In this document: in pieces, positions 47,920-58,908 of the stretch
How positions within the stretch are numbered: the first letter of the stretch is position 1
Layout: each line of letters opens with the position of its first letter
DNA from: Utricularia gibba
Taxonomy: Eukaryota; Streptophyta; Magnoliopsida; Lamiales; Lentibulariaceae
DNA length: 64,000 nucleotides
Reading direction: 5' to 3'
Assembly (NCBI GenBank): GCA_002189035.1
Contig: CM007990.1
Coordinates: 2,418,001-2,482,000, forward strand
Program-made: the position numbers and the translations under genes
The notes under the pieces: model-generated
What the model was told of the DNA's origin: nothing
The model's input: only the letters and a program-made list of their open reading frames with translations
Database searches by the model: none

Positions 47920-48874
47920 TTAACAGCCTGCGGAGAAGAAAACAAGATTCGTGTTCGATCGCGGAGCCGACGATGCCTCGGGATACTCCGCCGCTTCCAA
48001 CTGCATGTCATTCACATTGCGCAGTAGTAACGTACTTTCAGTTAGGGAACACTTTCAGAGCTAAGGCTGTCTAACCCCTTGGAGCATGGCGTTTTCTACA
48101 GCTGCTGCTCTTCCCTGCACGCTACCACTCGAACACAAGATGGAGATTACAACTTTTTTTCAATTTGCGATGATCATAACTCTGATTGGTCGGAGTAAAG
48201 ACGGCGGTTCAATTCCCGTTGGGAAAGAGCCGATATATCGATCTATATGTGGTGTGTAACCGCTATGAGAAAAAGAAAAACCTAGAGAAAATCTCGTTAA
48301 TTACAAACTACGCAAGATTATGAATGGATTCGAAACAGCCCAAATCCTGATGTTGTGGAGCGACAAGAGTTCAATGAGAGGGAATCTGCAAACCAGCAGA
48401 ATAGCTAAGCCATGCACGCCATTTGTTCTTCTTCGCATTGTCATTCATGGCTTCCACCTGACGCTGCTTCTTGTGTAGAGCGAACATCCGCGATCCAATG
48501 CCCCTGATCTCCTACTCGAGGCTCAATCCTACCGCCATGAAACACAACAGACATATTATAACCGTCACAGATCGTCATGACTAGGCATACTATCACGTGT
48601 CTTGATGCGAATGATCATGAATCATCATCCCCATAAATGGATTTTTTTGAAAACATTTGCACCAAGAAAACAAGAAAAACTGATACACATTGATATTACT
48701 GAACTCCATGTACCAGCATCAGGGAATGGAAAGCTTACCATAATGGGAATCCGCAAAACACAGGTCGAATTCCTTTGAATGGACACCAGGGGTGGAAACC
48801 GACTCTGACGGGCGTAGTGCTTCAGGGTCTTCTTGATTACGTCGTTGACGGAGTCATATCCATTGACTATGCAT
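47920..48874 (-). pseudogene. DUF7054-like gene or gene relic, flanked by transposons
   Basis: A candidate exon at 48739-48874 (- strand) reads IRCIVNGYDSVNDV, then VIKKTLKHYARQSRFPPL and VLRIPIM, followed by a good donor ATTATG|GTAAGC. This resembles the ubiquitin-like DUF7054 domain of plant At4g22758-like proteins (family: V.VI...LK.YAREGR.P.LG). A second block at about 48045-47920 reads LTESTLLLRNVNDMQLEA and ends FFSAGC with a TAA at 47922-47920; the frame just before it is uncertain. Between them, near 48480-48390, another - strand frame reads MFALHKKQRQVEAMND and may be an exon. The gene's function is unknown. A copia element sits at its stop codon and a solo LTR about 90 bases upstream of the first exon. 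It may be broken. Confidence 0.35.
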
Positions 48875-48961
48875 CTAATCAACCGATTTTATTGATTCAG
48901 GTAATGATACAGCATCTAAAGATCCCTTCTTCCATCAAAGCCATTCGATGTTGGGTATCAC

Positions 48962-49960
48962 TGATGAACGTTGGAATGGGTTGCTAAATGTCGCGATCTA
49001 GCACATTCAATACATCAAAATAAATTTATAAACCTAGCTATTTTACTACATAAATCACAGGAATTATTGTAGTGTGGTAACCAAGGGTAGAATCCACAAG
49101 GAATGGTTGCAATTTCCTAAAGTTTATCACATTTATTGAAAACAGGGGGTTTTCTGGGGTTTAGTTATAACGTGGGTAAGACTTCAAATAACAGTGATTG
49201 AAAGAAACGAGTTGCAGGGATGAAGAGACACTGAAATTAATGCGAATGCATAGGAAACATAAAATAAAAGTTTATTTTACTGGGTTTTACACTAGGGTCT
49301 AGCTCTTGTGTCACTCAAGAGAGCTCATAGGCTTAAACTCAGCTTTAAAATGCTTAAAAACAGTGCAAGGGTTCTTAGGAACAGTAAAAAGCACGTTAAA
49401 CTTAGGATCGAGCACGAAAAAGGTAAGCAACAACATGTTCATAAAGTGAAAGAAGGTCTATAGAGGATTTATCGTTCACGACAAGGTGCAAGAACATAAC
49501 ATAAGGCATGAAAATGCATAAAGTAATAGCAGCGAGTTCGTCAACGTGGGTAGCTTCTCTCTCCATTCTTTTTCTCTTTTGCAGCTCAAAAGTAAGGGTA
49601 GCTTCGTCTTTTCCTCAAGCTTCTAGAAGGGAGATCTCTGCTCCAAATCTTATCTTTTCAGAAGGGCGGCTACTTTCGACGGAAAGTGACTTTTGCACAG
49701 CTTTTTTGTCCCTTTTGACTTGTGAACGTGAAAAATGCGCTGCTACAATACTAACTCTTACCCTGTTAAGACTTAAAACACAGACTAGATGAAATATTAC
49801 AGTTTTCAGCTCAATTGTTGTCAATTGAGCCTGTTTTAACAAGAAACACATTTTAACAGTCTAAATACACAAAGAAGAGAATTTAGCACACTAAACAACA
49901 TTTAACCCTACAAAGCACACTTAAAAACATATATAAAACACAATAAAAACGGTGTTATCA
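48962..49960 (-). mobile_element. Solo LTR (TGATAACACCG...CATCA) with target duplication
   Basis: 999 bases. On the + strand it begins TGATGAACG and ends CGGTGTTATCA. The 5-bp repeat ATCAC flanks it (48957-48961 and 49961-49965). On the - strand the start TGATAACAC matches the start of the 17216 family, so - is the probable orientation. The body does not obviously match the other LTRs here. A 94-codon ORF inside is probably chance. Confidence 0.88.
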
Positions 49961-49965
49961 ATCAC

Positions 49966-50604
49966 TTGATGGGCATGAATTTCGAGCAATCTCAGAAACA
50001 TGGATATTCACCAGCTACTTATTCATCTTGGCTAGAGATCATTATAGAAAGACCACAATATATGTAGACATGTGGAATTGATGATTAATCACAAAACATG
50101 AAAAATGGAAATTTAGCTATGAATGACCATTGTAAAACAAGAAATTCAAAGTAAGCTAAAATTCTTTCTTAAGAGGAAGAAGAAAATGAATAGCATAGAG
50201 CAAAAGTCAAAGAAACATAAAAAACTGAAGGTTGAAAGGTTCCTAGTCTAGACACACATTCCCTCTGCAATCCAATTGTTTACATTGTATATCTTATAGG
50301 AAACAAGATTTTCTACTCTAATGCAACAACACAATAATTATTTCTTTTATCAATTGCAATCTTATTGCACGTATCATAACTTATCATCAAGATCTTGTTC
50401 TTTTGTTAGAAATCTTGGAAAATATTCCTTTTACTATTAGATAGTCATGGCATGATTCTAATCATCTATCCATGTTTATTTATCTTGCCACATGCTATTG
50501 ATAAACTGAAAATTTCACGTCATCGTTCAAAATACTAATTTATGTACCAAATAAATTTATAAACTTAATTGTCTATCAAACAATAAAGAAATATAAGTAT
50601 ATAA
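49966..50604. other. No gene seen
   Basis: AT-rich; short frames only. If the DUF7054-like gene is real, part of its 5' region should be here. Confidence 0.4.
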
Positions 50605-50890
50605 TGACTAATGTCCCACCCTCTCCTTGCATAATACTATCCGCTTCAGGCTCTCAACCTCATGGTTTTATGTGCTCTCCTTCCTAGGAAAAGATCTTAT
50701 GCAAGATTAAGAAATTTCCTTTTACATAAATTGTCCTATCCTGTTCATAATCGATATGACATTTACCTAAGGTCCTTACACCCTTCTTTATGCTGGCTCC
50801 TTTGCCCCTTTGGAAACTCAGCATCCTCATTGAGGTTTGCCCATCATCAGCTACATGCCCAAAGTTGACTCTGATACCAAATGTAATGGC
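50605..50890 (-). repeat. Dispersed repeat with an initiator-Met PBS-like end
   Basis: Contains 'ctcatggttttatgtgctctccttcctaggaaaa', ending 'gactctgataccaaatgtaatgg'. On the - strand that end reads TTTGGTATCAGAGTC, like the LTR/PBS border of a retroelement. It resembles 52480-52600. No coding content. Confidence 0.5.
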
Positions 50891-52479
50891 TCTCTAATAG
50901 ATAGATAATTTTAAAAATGTCGCAAGCTTAAAGATCGTCCCTATTAAAAATAATTTTTATTCTGAACATACAATTTACAAAGAATTTAATATAGTAGTAA
51001 ATTCAAGATGATCCACAAAAAACAGAACATTCCACGGAACGACATGCAATATGAAGACAAGGCAAAGATATTTATATGTTAGTGATAGAGAGTGCAATCA
51101 TTTCATACCACTAACACTATCTTCTCTTAATTAGAAATCCAAGCCCCTTAATCTCTCACATAATGCCTGATGATTAAATTTAAAGACACTAATAATTAGC
51201 TATAATTCAAGTATACTTTTTAAATATATTTAATCATCTTAAAAATATTTCTTATAATTTAAATATGAAATAGTGAAAATCCATTATTATCCTTTAATAA
51301 AATCTATTTGAGTTAGAAATCAAGACTCGACGAATTGAATTCTAGGTAAGTTCAGATTAAACTTAATCTATATAAAAAAATCAAAAGTCACAATTATTTT
51401 ATAATAAATATAATTAAAATTAATAAACATGATTCAAATTCAATTATAAATTATGAATAAAGAAAATAATCCATTGAAATCATTTTTAAAACAATAAATT
51501 TTGGCACATGTATCATCTATTTGTAGGTTGTTTCATTAGTTTTCTTTTTTTAAATAACTTACTTTGGCATATTTTACTTTTTTAAAAAAAATTATCTAAT
51601 TTGTTGATATATTTATTATTTTTGTGTTTATTAATATTTGATTAAAATTATGGTTTAAAGCAAATTATTTTTGAATTTAATTAGAAGCTATTTTAGATTT
51701 GAAATGGAAAAAAAAATTGCTCATTCTCGAGCCTGGCTCAAATTGGCTGAACACGTGGTGACAAAGAGAAGGAGATGATAAACAAGTAAAAAACGTTTCA
51801 AACCAACCACATGTTGAAACGTTTATGTTGTGCAAGCGCAAGAAGTAAAAGTGCAAGAAATAAAGGTCTAGAAAATAAAATATTCAGCAAGTTTATCCAT
51901 CTCTTCTTGAATAACTAATTGCAAGACTTCTTTTCCTTCCGTCTTTGTCTCAAACTTGCTTGACAGAACTTTTGAATTTCAAAATTTTGTTCTAGCTGGA
52001 ACTCCTCTTCATCTTTCTCGTCCATCAGAAAATGCAGTTCTTCTCCTCAAAAAATCACTGGAAATTTTACTTTTGCAAGGAGAGACCCCCTTATCATCTT
52101 TGGAGACGCCCTACAGAATCCTCCCTTGCATTGTGATTATTTTTTTTCTTATATACATGCAATTAGATCATGCTAGTCTATCCCTCATCATAATAGTCAG
52201 AGTTGCCGGTATCTTGTTTTTCGTGTGTAGTAGATCACCTTTTTTTTTATGACACTTGATAAGAAAATGTATTTCTTTTAAATTCAGCTTCCCATGTATA
52301 CCTTTAATTCTGCTTTTGTCCCTATTCTAAAAATATCTTTGTAAAGTGAGCCTATTCAAGTTTAATTCGTGCAAATTGGAGTCCATGTGCTTTAGACTAT
52401 TTCCCTTCCTAATGCAAGCATTTATGCACTATTTTTACTACAATCTAATTATAAAAACATCAAAATAAACCATAACTCA
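50891..52479. other. AT-rich spacer without a supported gene
   Basis: Long A/T runs, especially 51180-51720. A 98-codon frame at 51956-52252 has no recognisable domain. A piece of a non-autonomous retroelement between the two PBS-like repeats is possible. Confidence 0.4.
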
Positions 52480-52600
52480 CCCACCCTTTCTTTGTACTAA
52501 AATATTTGCTTTGGGCAGCACTCATGGTTTTACGTTTTCCCCTTCTTGGGAAAAGGCCTCACCATAGCTCTGATACCGAATCTAATTTATTTGTCCCACA
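52480..52600 (-). repeat. Second copy of the PBS-ended dispersed repeat
   Basis: 'ctcatggttttacgttttccccttcttgggaaaa' followed by 'gctctgataccgaatctaa' parallels 50660-50890 in a shorter form. Confidence 0.45.
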
Positions 52601-53632
52601 TACAAAACATCCCAGGATTGCGAATCGCACACATATTTTTTCACACATCAACATCTACAAAATGATAGAAAGTAAGAGTTTCAGAGGCCGATCATAAATG
52701 GACAACAGGTGCTAACATTGGTGGTGGCGTACGCTTCCGGGTGACGGATGATGAGAGCAAACTGTGAGGTGTGGGGTGTTTCGTAATGCGGTGTTGTTGG
52801 TGCATTTATGGCTGGAAGAGTAGGTGAATAGATGCAATTACTTAATATTCTGGGGAAAGATAACATATCAAGTATCATGAAATCACGCTGGCAGAGAGTT
52901 AAATACTCATTATAGTTAAAAACTATCATAATTATTAATTGTAATCATAAAGAATAGACAACGAAGCTCTGTATAGGGATTGTCAATGGTGCGGTGTTTC
53001 TCACATTGCTCCACACCAAAAGCACAATGGGACACAATATGAGCATTGTGGTGGTGCTTGGTGCATGTGTACTTCACTCACACTTCACATGAAAGCACCA
53101 CATGTTATGCATTGGAGTGCCATACATACAAATTTGTGCAATTCACCCACGAAACTCCTGCGAAACACCAGCACACAACATAATACAGTGTTGAGCTGTA
53201 CATACATCTAACTATCGGGGCCCAAAACCGGATACACGCATCATACGGTGCTCTGCTTTATTAGCTCCAGCCACCTCAATTACACATTTCACCATGTGAC
53301 ATAGGCTGCATGCACAGTAAATGCATGTAATACACATTCGAAATGTATACAATTCCACAATATTGAACTCTCCGTATCAAATTGAAAATTAATTAATTAT
53401 CTTGACTAATGGACTCTCTCAAACATGAAAGATGCAACACTATGCGTGCAGTTCGGACACCAAGAAAACAATACACAATCACTGCTTTGCGAATCTGTAG
53501 TGTGCGACCCACTCATCATACATACGCTCAGCTTGCTCATCTCACCACACATTTCATGAATGGCTAGAGCCAATTGTACTTTCACATCTTCCACATCAGT
53601 ATTGTCACTAGTGTCATCACATAATCTGGTGA
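52601..53632. other. Probable Harbinger element end, non-coding
   Basis: Follows the 3' end of the - strand HARBI1-like relic. Contains repeated 'gcggtgtt' and 'gcaccaca' type words (52780-53180) that could be decayed terminal sequence. No gene. Confidence 0.35.
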
Positions 53633-53915
53633 CACCTCACTCCCCCAAGGGATCGACAATCATTTCTTTCCTAATAAGGTTGTGTAGTAGGCCACATACT
53701 AATATGATCCGATTCTATGTGTGTATAGAATAGTGGCTAGTAATTTGTAGTATACGCTAGTACATCTTCATTCATCCCTATGCTCGTTCAATCATGTTCC
53801 TTGCCAATGGATGTCGATGTTGAATAGCTCTTTCGCATTTTGTGGAGCCTGGTTTTCTTGTCCCAATCCTTCAAATGGTAATGTACCCCTCGGTATGGGG
53901 TCAAAATCCTTCCCT
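53633..53915 (-). pseudogene. HARBI1-like transposase, C-terminal half
   Basis: The - strand gives LTPYRGVHYHLKDW, a shift, then ENQAPQNAKELFN, a shift, RHPLARNMIERA, and finally NRIILVCGLLHNLIRKEM and IVDPLGE before a stop near 53634. These are consecutive landmarks of the plant HARBI1 DDE nuclease, including the conserved RN.IER region with the catalytic Glu. The upstream half is displaced beyond an inserted LTR, see 56660-57094. Confidence 0.8.
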
Positions 53916-53919
53916 GTTA

Positions 53920-56302
53920 GCGTATCTTTTTGAGTCCAGTAGCAAGTTCCAAAAATCAGGAAGAAGATAGGAATTTCGTGCAAGTAGCCATTTAGTAGAT
54001 TGAGCAGCATAAAAAGAGGGACAATGAGTATACTTCCACCATAGCAAGCTGCAAGTTAGGTGTGGGAGTAGCATTATTGTTAGAGAATCATACTTCCTTA
54101 GAAAAATATAGGAAGAAAATATTTTTTTGGAAGCAAGAGAAAAAAAAAGAGGGATCTTTAGCAAAGAAGAACATAGATGGAGAGAAGTTTAAAACATGAA
54201 TGACAAAGAGGAGAAGATGATTTTTCTGAAAGAAAAGGCTCAAACTTGAAGAACATCACTAAAACTCAGTTCAATACTATTGTTCCGAACTATGAACAAT
54301 AGTAGACGGCAACCATAACTATTTCTACTTTGTTTTAGTTTCAGAATGTTTTTAGTTTTTGTAACTGATTTTCTCACGATATTCTTGATGTTTTTGTTAG
54401 TTTTCATTTATGAAATCATGCTTTGCTTATCACACATAAGTAGCTAAACTTAGAGATGCGTTAAGGTGTGGATAGGTGATGTGGCTAGGATCCATAACAT
54501 AATTGATTATTCTATCTTAACTTTCGTTTCTATCATTCCTCAAGTAGACCTAAGGGGGAGGGAGGGCAAATGAACAGCTTCGTAAGTCAGATACTTGATT
54601 TAGAGATAGAATTAGTAGAGTTAGGTAGACCTAGTTCTATATATCTTGCACATGAGTAGACCTAAGTGTGAGATGGATGTGACATTATGGGCTATTTTAA
54701 CCAAAAACATGAGAAATGTTCTGTTACGTGTCGTTTCCTCAACAAATTTTAATTTTGAAAAACATAAAACACAAATAGAGCATAATACGAGTGTCGATCT
54801 CAGGGAGTTGAGTTTTATGAAAGTGTTTTGTACTAAACTTTTTCAAATTGTCATGGGTTTGTAAAAGGAGGTTTTTTAAATACAAAAATAAAAGATACAA
54901 TATAAGTAATGAACTTTGAGTAAGGAAAGCAGTTCCTCGGAATGAGATTCGGTTTCCTCCTTTTGTCTATGCTCACCTCGGCTTTTGCTTATTCCTTCCG
55001 AATAGCTAGTTATAGGAGTAAGAAATATCTTACTCTCCCTTACACTACTCATCCACTGTCACAGTACCTCGATCACAAACAATTCGCCATCTTCCTTGAG
55101 CTATGACGCATGGAAATATGAGATGCTATGTCACGGGTTGGAGATGCTGCTCTTCACCTTACTTTTCACTAAAATCCGCGAGGGATGTCCTGCTACTCAT
55201 GGATCGTGACTAGTAGATGTTACAGAAGGACTATACTATAACGCATGGAAATATGAAAAATTCGAAAGAAATTCAGTAAATAACCAAGATTGATGCTCAA
55301 AATGTAAAAAGAAACTTCATCTATTCTTAGAAACTAAAGAGGTTTAGCCACGAATGGTCATGAAAATAGAAATAGAAAGCTAAGTGTTCTTCTTCCCTTG
55401 ATGAAGAGGAAGAACCAAAAGTTCAAGTGTGAGAAAGGAGTAAGATAAGGTCCCAAAATGAGTCTCCATTCAAATTGTTCCAAATTTCTTGTAAGTCACT
55501 TTCAAGTGCATTAACTTCCTCTGCTCCCTTTTCATCATTTTTTATGTCTTGCATGCACCACCAGCTTTTCCATGCATATAAATAAGCACCCAATGATTGC
55601 CACAGACTCTTATCGTAGGTCAGGGGTTCTGACTAGTAACAGTCTTCGCCCCACAATAGATCCAAGTCATGTAAAAGGCACTAAATGTTAGTGTTTGGTC
55701 TCCTACAAATCTCTTGCAACACTCCAAGACTACCTACTGGCACATTTTGGTCAAAATGTATGAAAAAGATAACAAAAATATGTACACAATACAAAATAGG
55801 ATTTTTCTAATAAAATAAAATACTTGCCAATATAATTTCTAATTAGATGACTTAATATCTAATTAACACTTAATAATATATAATAAATAAGTAGAAAATG
55901 ACACTTAACACTTTTTGAGTAGACTTAAATTGTTTGAAGTTGTAAGTATAACAACATTGTAAATTAATTAGAGACTTTAGTATTACATCACCTACACACC
56001 TTTGAGGCATCTTAATATTATCTAATACTTAGAACCAATACTTATTATTTTTTGCTTTGTAACTTGGCCTTACTTATTGAATTTGTGTGTTGTTGTTAGT
56101 TTGACTTTAGACTAAAACTAAAATCATTTTGTGATCCTACATAGGTTAAGACACGTAGCAAGCATTTACTCCTTGCGATTGATCTTGAAATTCCATTGTG
56201 CAATTAGTGATTTATTTGTATTTTGTGAAGATTAGTGTTTACAAATTTATTTGATACAAAATTTTGTTTTTATTGTAACGATAATAGAATTTTCCGTTTA
56301 TC
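53920..56302 (+). mobile_element. LTR of the 10874-12220 family, 5' truncated and interrupted
   Basis: 53925-54720 and 55911-56302 align in order with the solo LTR at 10874-12220, from 'ttgagtccagtagcaagttccaaaaatcagga' to the terminal CCGTTTATCA at 56302. The first about 165 bases of the family LTR are missing. An Athila-type LTR (54722-55910) sits inside. The whole lies between the two halves of a Harbinger transposase. Confidence 0.85.
54722..55910 (-). mobile_element. Athila-type LTR nested in the TGAT-type LTR
   Basis: On the - strand it starts TGTTAAGTGTCATTTTCT at 55910, identical to the Athila-like start at 42209, and ends CGACACGTAACA at 54722. Length is about 1189 bases. It contains 'gtgtcgatctcagggag', a phrase usual in gypsy LTRs. 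No internal region, so probably a solo LTR, but I find no matching 5-bp duplication. Confidence 0.7.
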
Positions 56303-56659
56303 ACTCTGAGACAATGTTGTGTATGCATATAATGACTTCAACAACAATTGCAAAATCAATTGTAAAATATTAGGTTACCTAGAAGTACTTGAACCTTCCT
56401 TCAAGTGCATGTACACCTACAACTATTGGCTTCTACAACAGCACATCATGGAAGGAAAGCACTGCTTGCAACACTTGTTGAGAGCAACAAGACCATCTCG
56501 GTGCTTTTCCTGTAAATGTGCTTTTGCACTTAAATTTTTGTATGGTGCTCCAAAATCCCCCAAAACTTGCATACCATTTCTGGCACAGTCACATATTTTC
56601 CAAGCATCAATCCAACATGATTTTTCAACAAATTACACAATATACCTAAAGTGTTTCTC
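56303..56659 (-). other. Unreadable middle of the Harbinger relic
   Basis: Lies between LTR end and the N-terminal transposase part. Should hold the first catalytic Asp region, but I cannot recognise it in any frame. Confidence 0.4.
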
Positions 56660-57094
56660 CTAATTCTCAATCGACGACCTATTGACATCACTAACCAACC
56701 GACTCATATACTTCATTTGCTTAGGAACCTTTGTGGTCATAGAATATCTATGTTGCAGTCGAGAATTCTGGCCATAATATTTTGCATACAGGTATATCAA
56801 CACATTCATGTCAAACAGGTATTCCCCTAATATCGTCGTCATTGCACTCAACACCACATGACACTCATGTGAAAAATTCATATTGTTGCAACCAAATATC
56901 GGGTGGGAAATGTACCTAGGGTAGCAATTCAGGAACAAGGTTTGGGTTGTGAGGAACACTGCCACACGACAGCACCTGACACCTACCAAGCACCAGATCG
57001 TGGCTTCGAATTTTGAAGGTGAACACCACGTGGCTCTATGTATGCGGCTCACAAAGTAAGCTTCGGTAGATCTATTATAGATTTGTAGCAACAA
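56660..57094 (-). pseudogene. HARBI1-like transposase, N-terminal half
   Basis: A - strand frame contains VAVFLTTQTLFLNC...IFGCNN, then MNFSHECHVVLSAMTTILGEYLF. This fits the helix-turn-helix region ahead of the HARBI1 nuclease core (family: FL..L.HN...R.....F..S.ETISR.FH.VL.A...L). Similarity is modest but the position and strand agree with the C-terminal half at 53633-53915. Confidence 0.5.
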
Positions 57095-58620
57095 ATAAAC
57101 TTTGTAAAAGATTGCTAAAAAGGGATAGAATAGCTTACCTTAATAATTGATAACATCATTTTATTCATTCTTTTAGGTTATAAGTTAATATAATTATGTA
57201 TTTTTTGTATGATTTTTAATCTTTCAAAATTTTACTACTATTTTGGTTTTTATGTATAAAAGTGGACTGAATCATCAATGTTTTCTAATGTATACATATC
57301 AAACTCTTAATCGATCTCAAACTCTACTAGACACTTCAGCATTATTCGTTCCTTTTCGGTCCTTCAAGTTGTTTCCAGTGTTTCTTCTTGAACATTAGAG
57401 TTAAGCCATGATGATAATTTTATATCTTAAAAGATTTCTATCAGCAAGGCCTTTAGCTATTCCCGATTTACCACCATCATACTCAGATCATGCACATTGA
57501 CATTGTCACTAGAGTCAACATTAACGATAGTAGTCGAGTTTGCCATATTGAACTTCAGGTAGATGATTTTTGCAGATTCTCAAGTGGGATAATACTCCCC
57601 TGCAGTGAGCATCAAACTGTTATGGTTAAAAAACTTGGCAGCAGGAAACACTTCGATCCACAAGGACTAACTCAGATATGTTGGTGATGCAAGTTATAGA
57701 TTTGCCAGATTATGGTTTGGTTAATTCGGAAAGTGGTAGGATGAGACCAAGTTTTTTTTTTAATGTTGAAATTTTCATGATTGAAAACTAGGAGATAGGA
57801 GAGTTTACTGGAGGAATGAGTTTCACTAAGACAAATGAGAGGTTTACAAAGAATGCAATAGATGTAGAATGAATTTCTTTTTAATTGAACTTCTATTTAT
57901 AAGGAAGCCATCATCAACTGATTTTTGAGAACCTCAATAGGATTGATTTGATCTTGTTGGTGGTCCTCGTCAATAAATAACCATTTTATACTATGAATTT
58001 TTGCAGATTAGATGTTTTTCAAACAATCTTTGAGCGGCTAGGGTCTGATGCCATTCATTTCCTGTCCCCTTTGGATGTGTTGACATTTTGCCAGTGTTTT
58101 TATAGACTGATTTGCGTATCGTAGGTCAATTTATCCAGATACTCCTTTAATTAAACTGAATTGCTGATTTAAACTATCTTTTTAATTCTCCGTCAAGGGT
58201 TACAACCTTTAGTCCCTATTTTGTGTTTTTGTCCTCCTGATCATGGAATGCCGATTTTTGGCATCATTATTTTGTTTGTCTTTTCAATGGAAGTTCTATG
58301 ATCTTTTTCAAAATTTTTCTTAGTAATTTTTATGATCGAATTAAGTAGAAAAATCAATATACTTCACAAATATTATGTCATGACTTTTCACTTCCTAAGT
58401 TTCCTTTAACGTCCTTTTATATTTTAAAGGTATTTCAAATGCTCTTTTCTTTTTGGAAATTGAAAATTTTCCTATTTAGTGCCAAAATATTCATTTAACA
58501 TTAATTCACATTTCTAGGGAAAATAATAATAATTTATTTAATATTTAATATTCAAAGAAAAACGTCCCTAGAGGAACTTGTCATTTGTTGTAAGTTTTGG
58601 GCTGAGTTGCAAGAGGATTT
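57095..58620. other. Upstream region of the EH gene with an old repeat
   Basis: 57630-58100 resembles the repeat at 1981-2560. The rest is AT-rich without a gene. From 58620 the DNA becomes GC-richer and probably holds the EH gene promoter or first leader exon. Confidence 0.45.
57630..58100. repeat. Dispersed repeat, second copy
   Basis: Shares 'gtttcactaag', 'aatgagagg.ttacaaa' and a downstream 'gggtctgatgcc' with 1981-2560. Contains 'gatccacaagga', a phrase common in LTRs. Confidence 0.45.
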
Positions 58621-58908
58621 TCTGAATTTCATGGGCTTCGAATGAGAAAATGGAGTCGTCGGACTACAGCGGGGTAGGCTTTGATTGCTGATCAGAAATC
58701 GAGAATACCATTTGATTTCTGAAATCTGAGTCTGTTTGTGGAATTCCTTTCCATTCGATCCTCAATTTTGCCGTGAATCAGGCGTATATTCTCTTGTTCT
58801 TCAGATTTCACAGTTGGCTGCTGTTCATTTTACTTGGTTTGCGCTGGAACTGATCTCCTATTCTGCATCGCAGTCCGGTCATTATTGATCGCTAAGAGAT
58901 CGGTACTA

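Noticed and set aside
48170-48245. tRNA-like phrase 'ggcggttcaattcccgttgggaaag'
   Set aside because: Resembles a T-arm, but I could not fold a full cloverleaf around it.
50162-50200. Possible CRISPR-like or satellite array
   Set aside because: I saw no regularly spaced direct repeats here or elsewhere; the only tandem arrays are the short ones listed.
54010-54164. - strand frame running into the Harbinger C-terminal frame
   Set aside because: Derived from LTR sequence inserted in the transposase; not part of the transposase protein.
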